Program-made: the position numbers and the translations under genes
Assembly (NCBI RefSeq): GCF_004143485.2
Contig: NZ_ML974130.1
Coordinates: 594,363 to 658,362, forward strand
Direction of reading: 5' to 3'
From: Halorussus amylolyticus
GTDB lineage: Archaea > Halobacteriota > Halobacteria > Halobacteriales > Haladaptataceae
Length of the DNA: 64,000 nucleotides
Shown here: positions 9,250 through 16,773 of the stretch, piece after piece
Numbering within the stretch: position 1 is the first letter of the stretch
Layout of the letters: every line of letters begins with the position of its first letter
Notes under the pieces: generated by a model
Database searches by the model: none
Told to the model about the DNA's origin: nothing
What the model saw: only the letters and a program-made list of their open reading frames with translations

Positions 9250-10425
9250 TCACGTCTCCGTTTCACCGGAGAGAATTTCCCGGCTCGCGCCGACGAGCGC
9301 GTTTAGACCGTCGGCGGCCGCCGCGAGGTCGACGTGCTCGTCGTAGGTGTGAGCCTGGGCGATGTCACCGGGTCCCCACGTAATCGCCTCGATGTCGGCG
9401 TCGTTGACGAAGTTTCGAACGTCGGTCGAAGCGTTGACGCCCCACGGGTCGGTCGGCACGTCCGCGACTTCGGCCGAGTGGCGTCTGAAGACATCCGCGA
9501 GCGGGCTATCGGCGTCGATTGCGGCCGACTCGTACGTCCGCGTTCGCTCCCACGACGCCTCCACGCCGTGTTCGGACCGGACCTCGGCGAGCAGGTCGTC
9601 GAACTCCGCGTCGATTTCCTCGACGCTCTCGTCCGGAAGGAACCGCCGGTCCACGGTGATAGTGACTCGCTCGGGGACCACGTTCTCCTTGGTTCCCGCC
9701 TCGAACATCGTGACGGTGGCGTACGCCTGTCCGACGAGGTCGTCTTCGCGTTCGCGTATCCGTCGGTCGTAGGCTTCGAGCGCGTCGAGGACCGGTCGCG
9801 CCCGGACGATGGCGTTCTCGCCCTGGTCGGGACGGCTCGCGTGGGAGGGGTCGCCCGAGACGGCAATCTCGTACCACGCGAGACCCTTCTCGCTCGTCGC
9901 GGTCCGCATCTCCGTCGGTTCGAGCACGACGCCGTAATCGCCGTCGTACCCGCTTTCCAGCAACGTTTTGGTTCCCGGTTCGGCGGTCTCCTCGCCGATG
10001 GCGGCGTGGAACACGACCGACCCCGGAAGCTCTCCCGACTCGATATCGTCGGCGAGCGACGCGGTCGCGAGCATCGCTATCGCGACGCCGGTCTTCATAT
10101 CGACGCTCCCGCGACCGTAGAGGGAGTCGCCCTCGACGCGTCCGCCGTAGGGGTCGTGACTCCAGTGGTCGCGGTCGCCTGCGGGGACCACGTCGATGTG
10201 TCCGTTCAGCACGAGCGTCGGCCCGCCGTCGCCGACGCGAGCGCCCACCTGCGGGCGGTCGGCGTAGGGTTCTTCGACGAGGTCCGCGTCGATGCCGCGC
10301 TCGTCGAACCACTCGACGATGTACTCAGAACACGCCCGTTCGTTGCCCGGCGGATTCTCGGTCTGGATTCGGACGAGGTCGGCGATGAGTTCGGTCAGTT
10401 CGTCGTCGGATACCGTGCTGGTCAT
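9250..10425 (-). CDS. M20 family metallodeacylase, second copy
   Basis: A 391-residue ArgE/DapE-type zinc hydrolase when started at the ATG at 10425. A start 120 bases further upstream adds a basic, non-conserved leader and is rejected. Metal ligands are seen in NGHIDVVP, GRGSVDMKTG and AIGEETAEPG, with the late QAHTYDEHV. It shares the family but not close sequence with the deacylase at 2.1-3.4 kb, so it is probably a different specificity rather than a recent duplicate. It is read divergently from the Lrp-type regulator gene, whose upstream repeats lie between them, so it is a candidate target of that regulator. Confidence 0.9.
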   Translation of the reverse strand: MTSTVSDDELTELIADLVRIQTENPPGNERACSEYIVEWFDERGIDADLVEEPYADRPQVGARVGDGGPTLVLNGHIDVVPAGDRDHWSHDPYGGRVEGDSLYGRGSVDMKTGVAIAMLATASLADDIESGELPGSVVFHAAIGEETAEPGTKTLLESGYDGDYGVVLEPTEMRTATSEKGLAWYEIAVSGDPSHASRPDQGENAIVRARPVLDALEAYDRRIREREDDLVGQAYATVTMFEAGTKENVVPERVTITVDRRFLPDESVEEIDAEFDDLLAEVRSEHGVEASWERTRTYESAAIDADSPLADVFRRHSAEVADVPTDPWGVNASTDVRNFVNDADIEAITWGPGDIAQAHTYDEHVDLAAAADGLNALVGASREILSGETET

Positions 10426-10569
10426 ACTCTCGCATACTCGGCCTCCCGACAAAATCGTTGTGATATGGGTAACACACTGTCTAGTCTGTCCCGAGAAACT
10501 GTGGAAATTTTCTCTCAATCTCTTTTTGGAGCGGACGAAATCCATCCGACCGCGCTGTCCTCCCGGCCG

Positions 10570-10648
10570 CCCGTGACTCGGGGTCGGTGCAGCCCGTGAT
10601 TCGAGGTCGATGGTCGCCCTCCGACCCCGATGGCCGCTCTCCGACCGG
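10570..10648. repeat. Two short direct-repeat pairs upstream of the Lrp-type gene
   Basis: A 17-base unit (CCCGTGACTCGGGGTCG, then CCCGTGATTCGAGGTCG) occurs at 10570-10586 and 10593-10609. A 20-base unit beginning GATGGTCGCC occurs at 10609-10628 and 10629-10648. The periods of 23 and 20 bases are about two helical turns, as expected for multimeric regulators binding one face of DNA. They lie in the divergent spacer between the M20 deacylase and the Lrp-type gene. Confidence 0.55.
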
Positions 10649-10709
10649 CGAGACGGCGTTCGGTCCGCGAGAGGGAACTTTCTTGGCTCGACCCGCCTAA
10701 TCTGCCAAT

Positions 10710-11234
10710 ATGAACGACGCGCTTCGGGCGGCTCCCAAGCTCGACGAAACCGATCTCGCGATTCTGGAAAAGGTGGAATCCGACTTCGATGTCAGTCTCG
10801 AAACCCTCGCCGAAGAACTGGACCTCTCGAAGTCCGCGGTCCACTACCGACTGAACAAACTCAAGGACAGCGGCGTTATCACGTCGGTCACGGCAGACGT
10901 TGACCCTCTCGCCCTCGGCCTGGAGATGGTCGCAATCACCGACGTTTCGGTGACTCACGAGCGCGGGTACTCCGACGACATCGGCGAGAAACTCACCGCC
11001 CTCGACGGTGTCGAGCAGGTGTACTACACGATGGGTGACGTGGATTTCGTGGTGATAAGCCGGGTCCAGAGCCGCGACCAACTCAACGATTTGATAGACC
11101 GAATGGTCGCCATCGACGGCATCAACGAGACCTCCTCGCGCTTCGTGATGCAGGAGTTCGAAACCGACCGTCAGGTCGCCGCGACCCTATCGGACGAAGC
11201 CCGTGATGTCATCCTCGATTCGCAGGGCGACTGA
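10710..11234 (+). CDS. Lrp/AsnC family transcriptional regulator
   Basis: A 174-residue protein. Residues about 10-60 form the winged helix-turn-helix (LAEELDLSKSAVHYRLNKL recognition region). Residues about 70-150 form the ligand-binding RAM/AsnC domain (VYYTMGDVDFVVISRVQ). Such proteins form octameric discs that sense amino acids. It is read away from the M20 deacylase and toward the omega-aminotransferase, and short tandem repeats lie on both its sides. I infer it controls this amino-acid/amine catabolic block. Length and domains are normal for the family. Confidence 0.93.
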   Translation: MNDALRAAPKLDETDLAILEKVESDFDVSLETLAEELDLSKSAVHYRLNKLKDSGVITSVTADVDPLALGLEMVAITDVSVTHERGYSDDIGEKLTALDGVEQVYYTMGDVDFVVISRVQSRDQLNDLIDRMVAIDGINETSSRFVMQEFETDRQVAATLSDEARDVILDSQGD

Positions 11235-11255
11235 GAGGGTCGCACGAGACGTTTC

Positions 11256-11315
11256 GTCGCTGGCTGTCACAATCCATTGCTGGCGATTGCAAACCATCGC
11301 TGGCTGTCACGAGCA
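11256..11315. repeat. Three 20-base imperfect tandem repeats between the regulator and the aminotransferase
   Basis: Units of 20 bases start at 11256, 11276 and 11296, with core RTYGCTGGCNRTYNC. The outer two share the identical 14-mer TCGCTGGCTGTCAC exactly 40 bases apart, and the middle unit is more diverged. They lie about 160 bases before the aminotransferase start. The helical-phase spacing suggests a binding array for the adjacent Lrp-type protein. Confidence 0.6.
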
Positions 11316-11474
11316 GCGCGTCGTGGACGCTCTCACCGCGAAATATTTCATTCAACAAAAGGGCGGTTCAGAAGCACAGTAGTAGCATAATCCGGTATAA
11401 TTGGGACAAAATACTCGAAAGCCTGCGTTCCTCCAAAGATTAATGGACTACTGCTCCGAACCAACTCGAACGGT

Positions 11475-12815
11475 ATGACAACTGATAGCGAGGCGGACGA
11501 GTCCGACGGGACGGAGATAGAGCGACTCGACAAGGAGTACGTCTTCGGGACGTGGTCGTTCCAGAGCGAAGTCAGTCCGACGGAAGTCACCCACGCCGAA
11601 GGGGTTCGGTTCACCGACGCCGACGGCAACGAGTTCATCGACTTATCGAGCCAACTGATGTGCTCGAACCTCGGTCACTCGGCCGACGCGGTCGCGGACG
11701 CGGTCGCCGACCAGATGCGAGACGCCGCGTACGTCGCGCCGGGTTACACGACCGAGGCGCGCGCGAAGCTCGGCGAGAAGCTCGCCGAAATCACGCCGGG
11801 CGACCTCTCGAAGACGTTCTTCTCGACCAGCGGGACCGAAGCCGTCGAAGCCGCCATCAAAATCGCGCGCTTCTACACCGGCAACCACAAGATAGTCTCG
11901 CGCTACCGGTCGTACCACGGCGCGACGTACGGGTCCATCAGCGTCACCGGCGACCCCCGTCGCCTCGCGGCCGAACCGGGAATCCCCGGCACCATCAAGG
12001 CTCCCGACCCCTACGCCTACGGCTCGACGCTCGACCCGATGGAGAGCGTCGAGTACATCGACGAGATGCTCGAACTCGAAGGCGACACCGTCGCCGCGGT
12101 TCTGGTCGAACCCATCGTCGGGTCGAACGGGATTCTGGTACCACCGCCCGAGTATCTCCCGCGACTGAAGGAGATAGCTCACGACCACGGCGCGCTGCTC
12201 ATCGTCGACGAGGTGATGAGCGGATTCGGTCGGACCGGCGAGTGGTTCGGCGCGGACGTGTTCGGCGTCGAACCCGACATCATGACGATGGCGAAGGGGC
12301 TGACCGGCGCGTACCAACCCCTCGGCGCGACCGTCGTCACCGACGACATCGCGGTCCACTTCGAGGACGAAATGTTCTGTCACGGCCACACGTACTCGGG
12401 CCATCCGGCCGCGGTCGCGGCGGGCCTCGCGGCCGTCGAGACCTACCAGGAGGAGAACCTCATCGAACGCGCGAGCGAGGTCGGCGAGTACCTCGGCGAG
12501 CGCGTCGACGCACTCGCCGAGCGCCACCCCAGCGTCGGCGAGGCGCGCGGCGTCGGCCTGTTCCGCGGCATCGAACTCACCAAGCGCGAAGACGAGCGGG
12601 TACCGTTCGGCGAACGGGCGGACAAGATTAGCAAGGGGAGTACGGTCGTGGACGAGGTCTCGGCGACCGCCTACGACCACGGCACGTACGTCGCGAACAT
12701 GATAAACACGCTGATACTCGCCCCGCCGCTCACCATCACGGAAGCCGAGATAGACCAAGCCGTCGAGGCGCTCGACGCGGCGCTCGAAGTCTCCGACGAC
12801 GCGATGGAGGAGTGA
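11475..12815 (+). CDS. Class III (omega-) aminotransferase, PLP-dependent
   Basis: A 446-residue fold-type I aminotransferase. FSTSGTEAVEAAIK at 116-129 binds the PLP phosphate, Asp245 in IVDEVMSGFGRTG pairs with the pyridine nitrogen, and Lys274 in MTMAKGLTGAYQPLGA is the Schiff-base lysine. The N-terminal TWSFQ region resembles taurine and beta-alanine/omega-amino acid transaminases. It would convert an omega-amino acid or diamine to a semialdehyde, a likely substrate for the aldehyde dehydrogenase at 4.3-5.8 kb. That link is inferred from co-location. It follows the Lrp-type regulator on the same strand with its own AT-rich upstream region. Confidence 0.93.
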   Translation: MTTDSEADESDGTEIERLDKEYVFGTWSFQSEVSPTEVTHAEGVRFTDADGNEFIDLSSQLMCSNLGHSADAVADAVADQMRDAAYVAPGYTTEARAKLGEKLAEITPGDLSKTFFSTSGTEAVEAAIKIARFYTGNHKIVSRYRSYHGATYGSISVTGDPRRLAAEPGIPGTIKAPDPYAYGSTLDPMESVEYIDEMLELEGDTVAAVLVEPIVGSNGILVPPPEYLPRLKEIAHDHGALLIVDEVMSGFGRTGEWFGADVFGVEPDIMTMAKGLTGAYQPLGATVVTDDIAVHFEDEMFCHGHTYSGHPAAVAAGLAAVETYQEENLIERASEVGEYLGERVDALAERHPSVGEARGVGLFRGIELTKREDERVPFGERADKISKGSTVVDEVSATAYDHGTYVANMINTLILAPPLTITEAEIDQAVEALDAALEVSDDAMEE

Positions 12816-12862
12816 CGACGCGGTCGCGTCCGTCTTCGTCCGCCCTCTCCATCCGGTGTCGC

Positions 12863-13132
12863 TCAACCGTCGTCGGGCCGTATCCACGCCAGCGTGTCAC
12901 CTCGTCCGAATTCGGCGTCTTCGCCGAGGACGATTTCGTCGAGCGTCCCGCTCGTCGGGGCCGGAACGTCCACGCTCACTTTCTCGACCTGAAACTCACA
13001 CAGGTCGTCGCCCGCCTCGACCCGAGCGCCCTCGCCGACGAACCAGTTGACGACGACCGCCTCCTCGGCGTCCGCGCCGTCGGGCCACACGTCCGCCGTC
13101 TCGACGGGGACGCGGTCGGAATTTCCGCTCAT
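12863..13132 (-). CDS. Stand-alone lipoyl-domain protein of a 2-oxoacid/acetoin dehydrogenase
   Basis: The 89-residue protein is a single biotinyl/lipoyl domain. Lys51 in EFQVEKVSVDV is the predicted lipoylation site, and the GARVEAGD and GTLDEI turns are typical. It has no peripheral subunit-binding domain and no acyltransferase core, so it is a free swinging-arm protein and not an E2. Its ATG overlaps the E1-beta stop by four bases (ATGA), so it is the last gene of a coupled three-gene operon. No E2 or E3 gene follows, because the convergent aminotransferase ends 47 bases away. Confidence 0.9.
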   Translation of the reverse strand: MSGNSDRVPVETADVWPDGADAEEAVVVNWFVGEGARVEAGDDLCEFQVEKVSVDVPAPTSGTLDEIVLGEDAEFGRGDTLAWIRPDDG

Positions 13133-14166
13133 GTCCGGTGGGCGCTTCTGACGGCGTCGGCGATGTCGTCGGTGTCCGGAATCACCTCGTCTTCCATCGG
13201 TCGCGCGTACGGAATCGGCACGTCCGGGACCGCGACGCGCTCGACGGCTTCGAGGTCGGCGAGACCGTCCTCGGCCACGCTCGCGACGATTTCGCCGGTC
13301 ACGCCGAACGAGCGGTAGTCCTCGTCCACGACGACCAGTCGGCCGGTCTTCGCGACAGATTCTCGGACGGTGTCGGTGTCGAGCGGAACGAGCGTCCGGA
13401 GGTCGATGATTTCTGCGTCGATGTCCTCGTCGGCGAGCGATTCGGCGGCGTCGAGCGCGCGGTGGACGTGGAGTCCGAGCGTGACGACCGTCACGTCCTC
13501 GCCCTCGCGCTTCACGTCGGCGCTTCCGAACGGAATCGTGTAGTCATCCTTCGGAACGCCGGTCTTCGGGCCGTCGGGCGCGGGCATCCACCCGATACCC
13601 ATCAGGCGCTTGTGGAACAGGTAGACGACCGGGTCGTCGTCGCGGATGGCGTTGTGCATCAACCCCTTCGCGTCGTAGGCCGTCGAGGGGACGACGACTT
13701 TCATTCCGGGGAGGTGGGCGAAGGTGCCGTACAGCGTCTGGGAGTGCTGGGCGGCGTCGTTGTACGTCCCGCCCACCGCCGCCGTGAGGACCATCGGAAC
13801 GGACACGCTCCCGCCGCTCATGTACGTGTTCTTCGCCATCTGATTGTAGATTTGGTCCATGCCGACGCCGAAGAAGTCCACGAACATGAGTTCCGCAATC
13901 GGGCGCATTCCGGCTTGGGCCGCGCCCACCGCGGCACCGATGTACGCGGTCTCGCTGATGGGCACGTCCATGATGCGGTCGTGACCGAACTCATCGAGCA
14001 GGCCGTCCGTGCTGTCGAAGATGCCGCCGTAATCTGCAACGTCCTCGCCCATGTAGAACACCTCGTCGTTCTCGCGCATCTCGTGGGCGATGGCCTCGAC
14101 CATCGCTCGGCTCATCGTGAGCGACCGCTCGGTGGCCTGTTGCTCGCTTTCCTCCTGTTGGGCCAT
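13129..14166 (-). CDS. 2-oxoacid (or acetoin) dehydrogenase E1, beta subunit
   Basis: A 345-residue transketolase-type subunit of a thiamine-diphosphate dehydrogenase. The pyrimidine-binding part holds the E1-beta hallmark GEDVADYGG near residue 40, and the C-terminal domain carries VVVDEDYRSFG. With the adjacent alpha subunit it decarboxylates a 2-oxoacid or cleaves acetoin and passes the acyl group to a lipoyl arm. Its ATG overlaps the alpha-subunit stop by one base. The AcoB-like and pyruvate-type beta chains are not separable by eye. Confidence 0.9.
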   Translation of the reverse strand: MAQQEESEQQATERSLTMSRAMVEAIAHEMRENDEVFYMGEDVADYGGIFDSTDGLLDEFGHDRIMDVPISETAYIGAAVGAAQAGMRPIAELMFVDFFGVGMDQIYNQMAKNTYMSGGSVSVPMVLTAAVGGTYNDAAQHSQTLYGTFAHLPGMKVVVPSTAYDAKGLMHNAIRDDDPVVYLFHKRLMGIGWMPAPDGPKTGVPKDDYTIPFGSADVKREGEDVTVVTLGLHVHRALDAAESLADEDIDAEIIDLRTLVPLDTDTVRESVAKTGRLVVVDEDYRSFGVTGEIVASVAEDGLADLEAVERVAVPDVPIPYARPMEDEVIPDTDDIADAVRSAHRT

Positions 14167-15206
14167 CAGTCGTCACCTCCCGTGACCTCGGCGGACGGGT
14201 CGCTCTCCGTAACTCCCGACGGCGGATTCGAGAACACGTCGTCGTGGGCGTCCGCCGGGTCGGGTTCGGGTTGGTCCTTCGCCCACTCGATGGCCTCCTC
14301 GACGCGCTCGTGGGCGCGCTCGCGCGACTCTTGAATCGTCGTGTCCTCGACGCCGTGGGCACGAAGGTCTTCGGCGAGCCGCTCGATGGAGTCGCGCTGT
14401 TCGGCCGCCGCCTTGTCCTCGTCCGGGCGGTAGCTCTCGGGGTCGCCCATGAAGTGTCCCATGCGCCGGTGGACCTGGACTTCGAGGAGCGTCGGGCCGT
14501 TGCCGTCGCGGGCGCGTCCGACCGCCTCCTTCGCGGCGTCGTAGATGGAGACGGCGTCGTCCACGTCCACGCGAGCGCCCGGCAGGTCGAACCCGCCCGC
14601 GCGCTGTGCGCCGTTTTCCACGTCGGTCACGCGCTCTTTCGGCATGCTGATTGCCCAGTCGTTGTCCTCGACGACGAACACGACCGGGAGGTCGTGGACC
14701 GCCGCCATGTTGAGCGATTCTAAGAACGCGCCCTGGTCGATTGCGCCCTCGCCGAGGAACGCGACGGCCACGCTGTCGGTGTTGCGCTTCTTCGCGGCGA
14801 GTCCGGCACCGATTGCGGGCGGACACCCCTCGGCGATGATGCCCGAACACGCGAAGTTCACATCCGGGTCAAACAGGTGCATGTGCCCGCCTTTGCCCTT
14901 GCTGAGGCCGGTCTCCCGGCCGAAGATTTCTGCGGTCATCCGCTTCAAATCGACGCCCTTCGCGATGGCGATGTGGTGCGGCCGGTGCGGGGCGGTGACC
15001 GTGTCGTCGTCTCGGAGGTGCTGGCAGACGCCCGCGCCCGAGGCTTCGTGGCCCGCCGCGAGGTGGAGTTCGCCCGGAATCGGCCCGGCCGAAATGTCGA
15101 ACGCTGGCTGTTTGCCGTCGAGATACTCCTCCTGAAGGCGCTCCTCGTAGTGGCGCGCTGTCACCATCTCCTCGTACATCTCGTGAAGTTCGCTAACACC
15201 CACCAT
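14166..15206 (-). CDS. 2-oxoacid (or acetoin) dehydrogenase E1, alpha subunit
   Basis: A 346-residue ThDP-binding subunit. The diphosphate/Mg site is GEGAIDQGAF...VVEDNDW (a GEG form of the usual GDG), preceded by KGKGGHMHLFD, which is strongly E1-alpha-like. It is the first gene of the alpha-beta-lipoyl operon. The compact size and the lone lipoyl domain recall acetoin dehydrogenase systems, but the AcoC acyltransferase is missing. The C-terminal 40 residues are acidic and low-complexity. A second, unlinked E1-alpha gene lies at 42.1-43.2 kb. Confidence 0.92.
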   Translation of the reverse strand: MVGVSELHEMYEEMVTARHYEERLQEEYLDGKQPAFDISAGPIPGELHLAAGHEASGAGVCQHLRDDDTVTAPHRPHHIAIAKGVDLKRMTAEIFGRETGLSKGKGGHMHLFDPDVNFACSGIIAEGCPPAIGAGLAAKKRNTDSVAVAFLGEGAIDQGAFLESLNMAAVHDLPVVFVVEDNDWAISMPKERVTDVENGAQRAGGFDLPGARVDVDDAVSIYDAAKEAVGRARDGNGPTLLEVQVHRRMGHFMGDPESYRPDEDKAAAEQRDSIERLAEDLRAHGVEDTTIQESRERAHERVEEAIEWAKDQPEPDPADAHDDVFSNPPSGVTESDPSAEVTGGDD

Positions 15207-15234
15207 GATACCGTTCGATTGACGGCATCTACCC

Positions 15235-15246
15235 GTAAATAAGTAT
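15235..15246 (-). promoter_or_regulatory. TATA element of the E1-alpha/E1-beta/lipoyl operon
   Basis: On the minus strand ATACTTATTTAC ends about 29 bases before the ATG of the E1-alpha gene, matching the archaeal TATA position for a short-leader transcript. Confidence 0.5.
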
Positions 15247-15437
15247 GCTGCCAGCCAAGTCGCCGTCTCTCAGTCCTGATTCCGAATCCGAGGGACTCAC
15301 AGACTACGGTGCGAATTGGGCGAGCAGGGGTGATTCATCTGCAACCGATGGGAAAGTCTGAGCGCGGTAACACGGCGTGTTCTTCTCGAAAAAGGACTTC
15401 GATGCCATAAATACATCATTTCAGCGTCAGTTCGTAG

Positions 15438-15575
15438 TCACCACGTCAGTCCTTCGTAGATGATACCATCGCGCCGCTCGATTACTCGCCGACCGTCCAC
15501 TACTACGGAGTTCACCATCGTCTCGAACTCAGTGTCGAGCGCTGCGAACTCGTTCTAGTCCGTCACGACCGGACA
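15438..15575 (-). pseudogene. 3' remnant of a UDP-glucose 6-dehydrogenase gene
   Basis: Reading the minus strand from about 15575 gives CPVVTD, a stop, then [23 protein letters not shown] and YEGLTW with a proper TGA at 15438-15440. This is the C-terminal domain typical of haloarchaeal UDP-glucose/GDP-mannose dehydrogenases. A TAG at 15555-15557 replaces the Trp codon expected in the TDWNEF motif (one G to A change). No match continues upstream, so the gene is both truncated and interrupted. The intact enzyme would make UDP-glucuronate for glycans. It is dead as it stands. Confidence 0.7.
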
Positions 15576-16514
15576 CGGCCAAGCTGTCGGCTGAATAGCA
15601 ATCGACAGATCTCAGGGTTTTTGCTGGCGGCGTGTTCGAATGCACACGGTGCAGATTCTCTGTTATCAGTTTCCTGTACTTTGTTACACCCTCTTCCGTG
15701 GACCTCTCCCGTTGCTGCTTCTCTCGCTTACGACGGAGTGGCGGTTAACGGAACGGCTATTCTCCGAAAGGTACGCTGTGTGAAGGGATGTAGACTGCCG
15801 TTTTGTAGTGCTGAGAAATACCTCTATAGGAAAGTGAATTCTCTATCGCTACTGCTCTACTCTACGGCTTAGAAGCCGCCTAAACTCGATTCTCCTCTCA
15901 AAGTTACTGTTATTGAATTGGCCTCTCATTGTCGGTGTCTGTATTGCGTGGTCTTCCGAGCGGGTTCGACGGTACGACGCGGACTTGCGTGTCGAATTCG
16001 GCGTTTTGAATATTGGGATTCAAACCGTACCGGCACTCCTCGATGAGGGTGAAACTGGTTCGAGAGCCATTCCTTTGGAAGAAAATACGGGATACTGTGT
16101 CTGCACCACGAGATATGACTGTAGATGTCCAGACTTCGAGAGACACATATCTGTAGGTACACTTCTGATTCTCTGTCGAATTCGAGACGTTAGGGTAGAA
16201 GATGTCTTTCAGAACCTTCCTCTACATCTGCGTTTCAGCGTCTCTCTGCATGGTTTACAACTCGAGAAGAAATTCTCGTACAATCTGTGTATCGAACTCC
16301 GCGAGAACACTCTACACCAGTCCATAATATCCACTTTTTCGGCGGCCCACGGGTGTAGACGAATCGTGCTCTCTTTAGAATTCTACTACGGTCTCTCAGT
16401 TGTCGGCTTGAGAATCCAGTATTCAACACGATATGTTCTGAGAACTCCGGAAAAATGGTGTAGGGGTGGTCTAAGCATTCAGGCAGTCAACGGTAAGTCG
16501 GCAGACCTACAGTC
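15576..16514. other. Low-GC decayed spacer without a recognisable gene
   Basis: About 0.9 kb of DNA is clearly poorer in GC than the flanking genes and has stop codons in all frames at short spacing. Conceptual reads longer than 60 codons on either strand show no motif, no acidic haloarchaeal composition and no transposase signature I recognise. It lies between two gene fragments and is best read as degraded former island DNA. Confidence 0.5.
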
Positions 16515-16725
16515 TATTCGAAGAGCAATACGCGCGAGTGTATCAATGCACGACCTTCCGACCGTCTTGTTGCGGTACTTCACGGTGTACGGCCCGCGGA
16601 TTCCCCCGAACATGGCAATCTCGAGTTTCGTCTCGCGTTGTACGAACAGCGAACCACCAGTCATCTACGGCGACGGCACCCAGGTCCGGGACTTCACGTA
16701 CATAGATGACAAATATCGACACTGA
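16515..16725 (+). pseudogene. Fragment of a sugar-nucleotide epimerase/dehydratase gene
   Basis: From about 16552 one frame reads HDLPTVLLRYFTVYGPR, then NMAISSFVSRC, EPPVIYGDGTQ and RDFTYIDD, the C-terminal half of a GalE/WbpP-type NAD-dependent epimerase. Just upstream the homology continues in another frame (EEQYARVYQ), so there is a frameshift near 16545. The sequence stops soon after the YIDD motif, so the substrate-domain end is gone, and no N-terminal Rossmann half exists. It is non-functional. Confidence 0.75.
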
Positions 16726-16742
16726 CGTACCACTTCAGAGCC

Positions 16743-16750
16743 TTTATATT
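16743..16750 (+). promoter_or_regulatory. TATA box of the initiating sugar transferase gene
   Basis: TTTATATT ends 24 bases before the ATG at 16774, the classic haloarchaeal TATA-to-start distance for a leaderless transcript. Confidence 0.65.
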
Positions 16751-16773
16751 ACGTCCCTGAGCGAAATAGCCTG

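Noticed and set aside
123-15206. Ectoine-degradation (Doe) cluster
   Set aside because: Aminotransferase, aldehyde dehydrogenase and Lrp-type regulator recall it, but the ectoine hydrolase (M24 type) and the DoeB-type deacetylase are missing. The M20 enzymes are a different family.
16140-16440. Possible transposase remnant in the low-GC debris
   Set aside because: I searched both strands by eye for DDE-type or IS200/IS605 motifs and for terminal inverted repeats and found none.
15913-16725. A 270-codon plus-strand frame across the decayed region
   Set aside because: Only the last 60 or so codons resemble a known protein (epimerase fragment). The remainder has no family pattern or typical composition, so it is not a real full gene.
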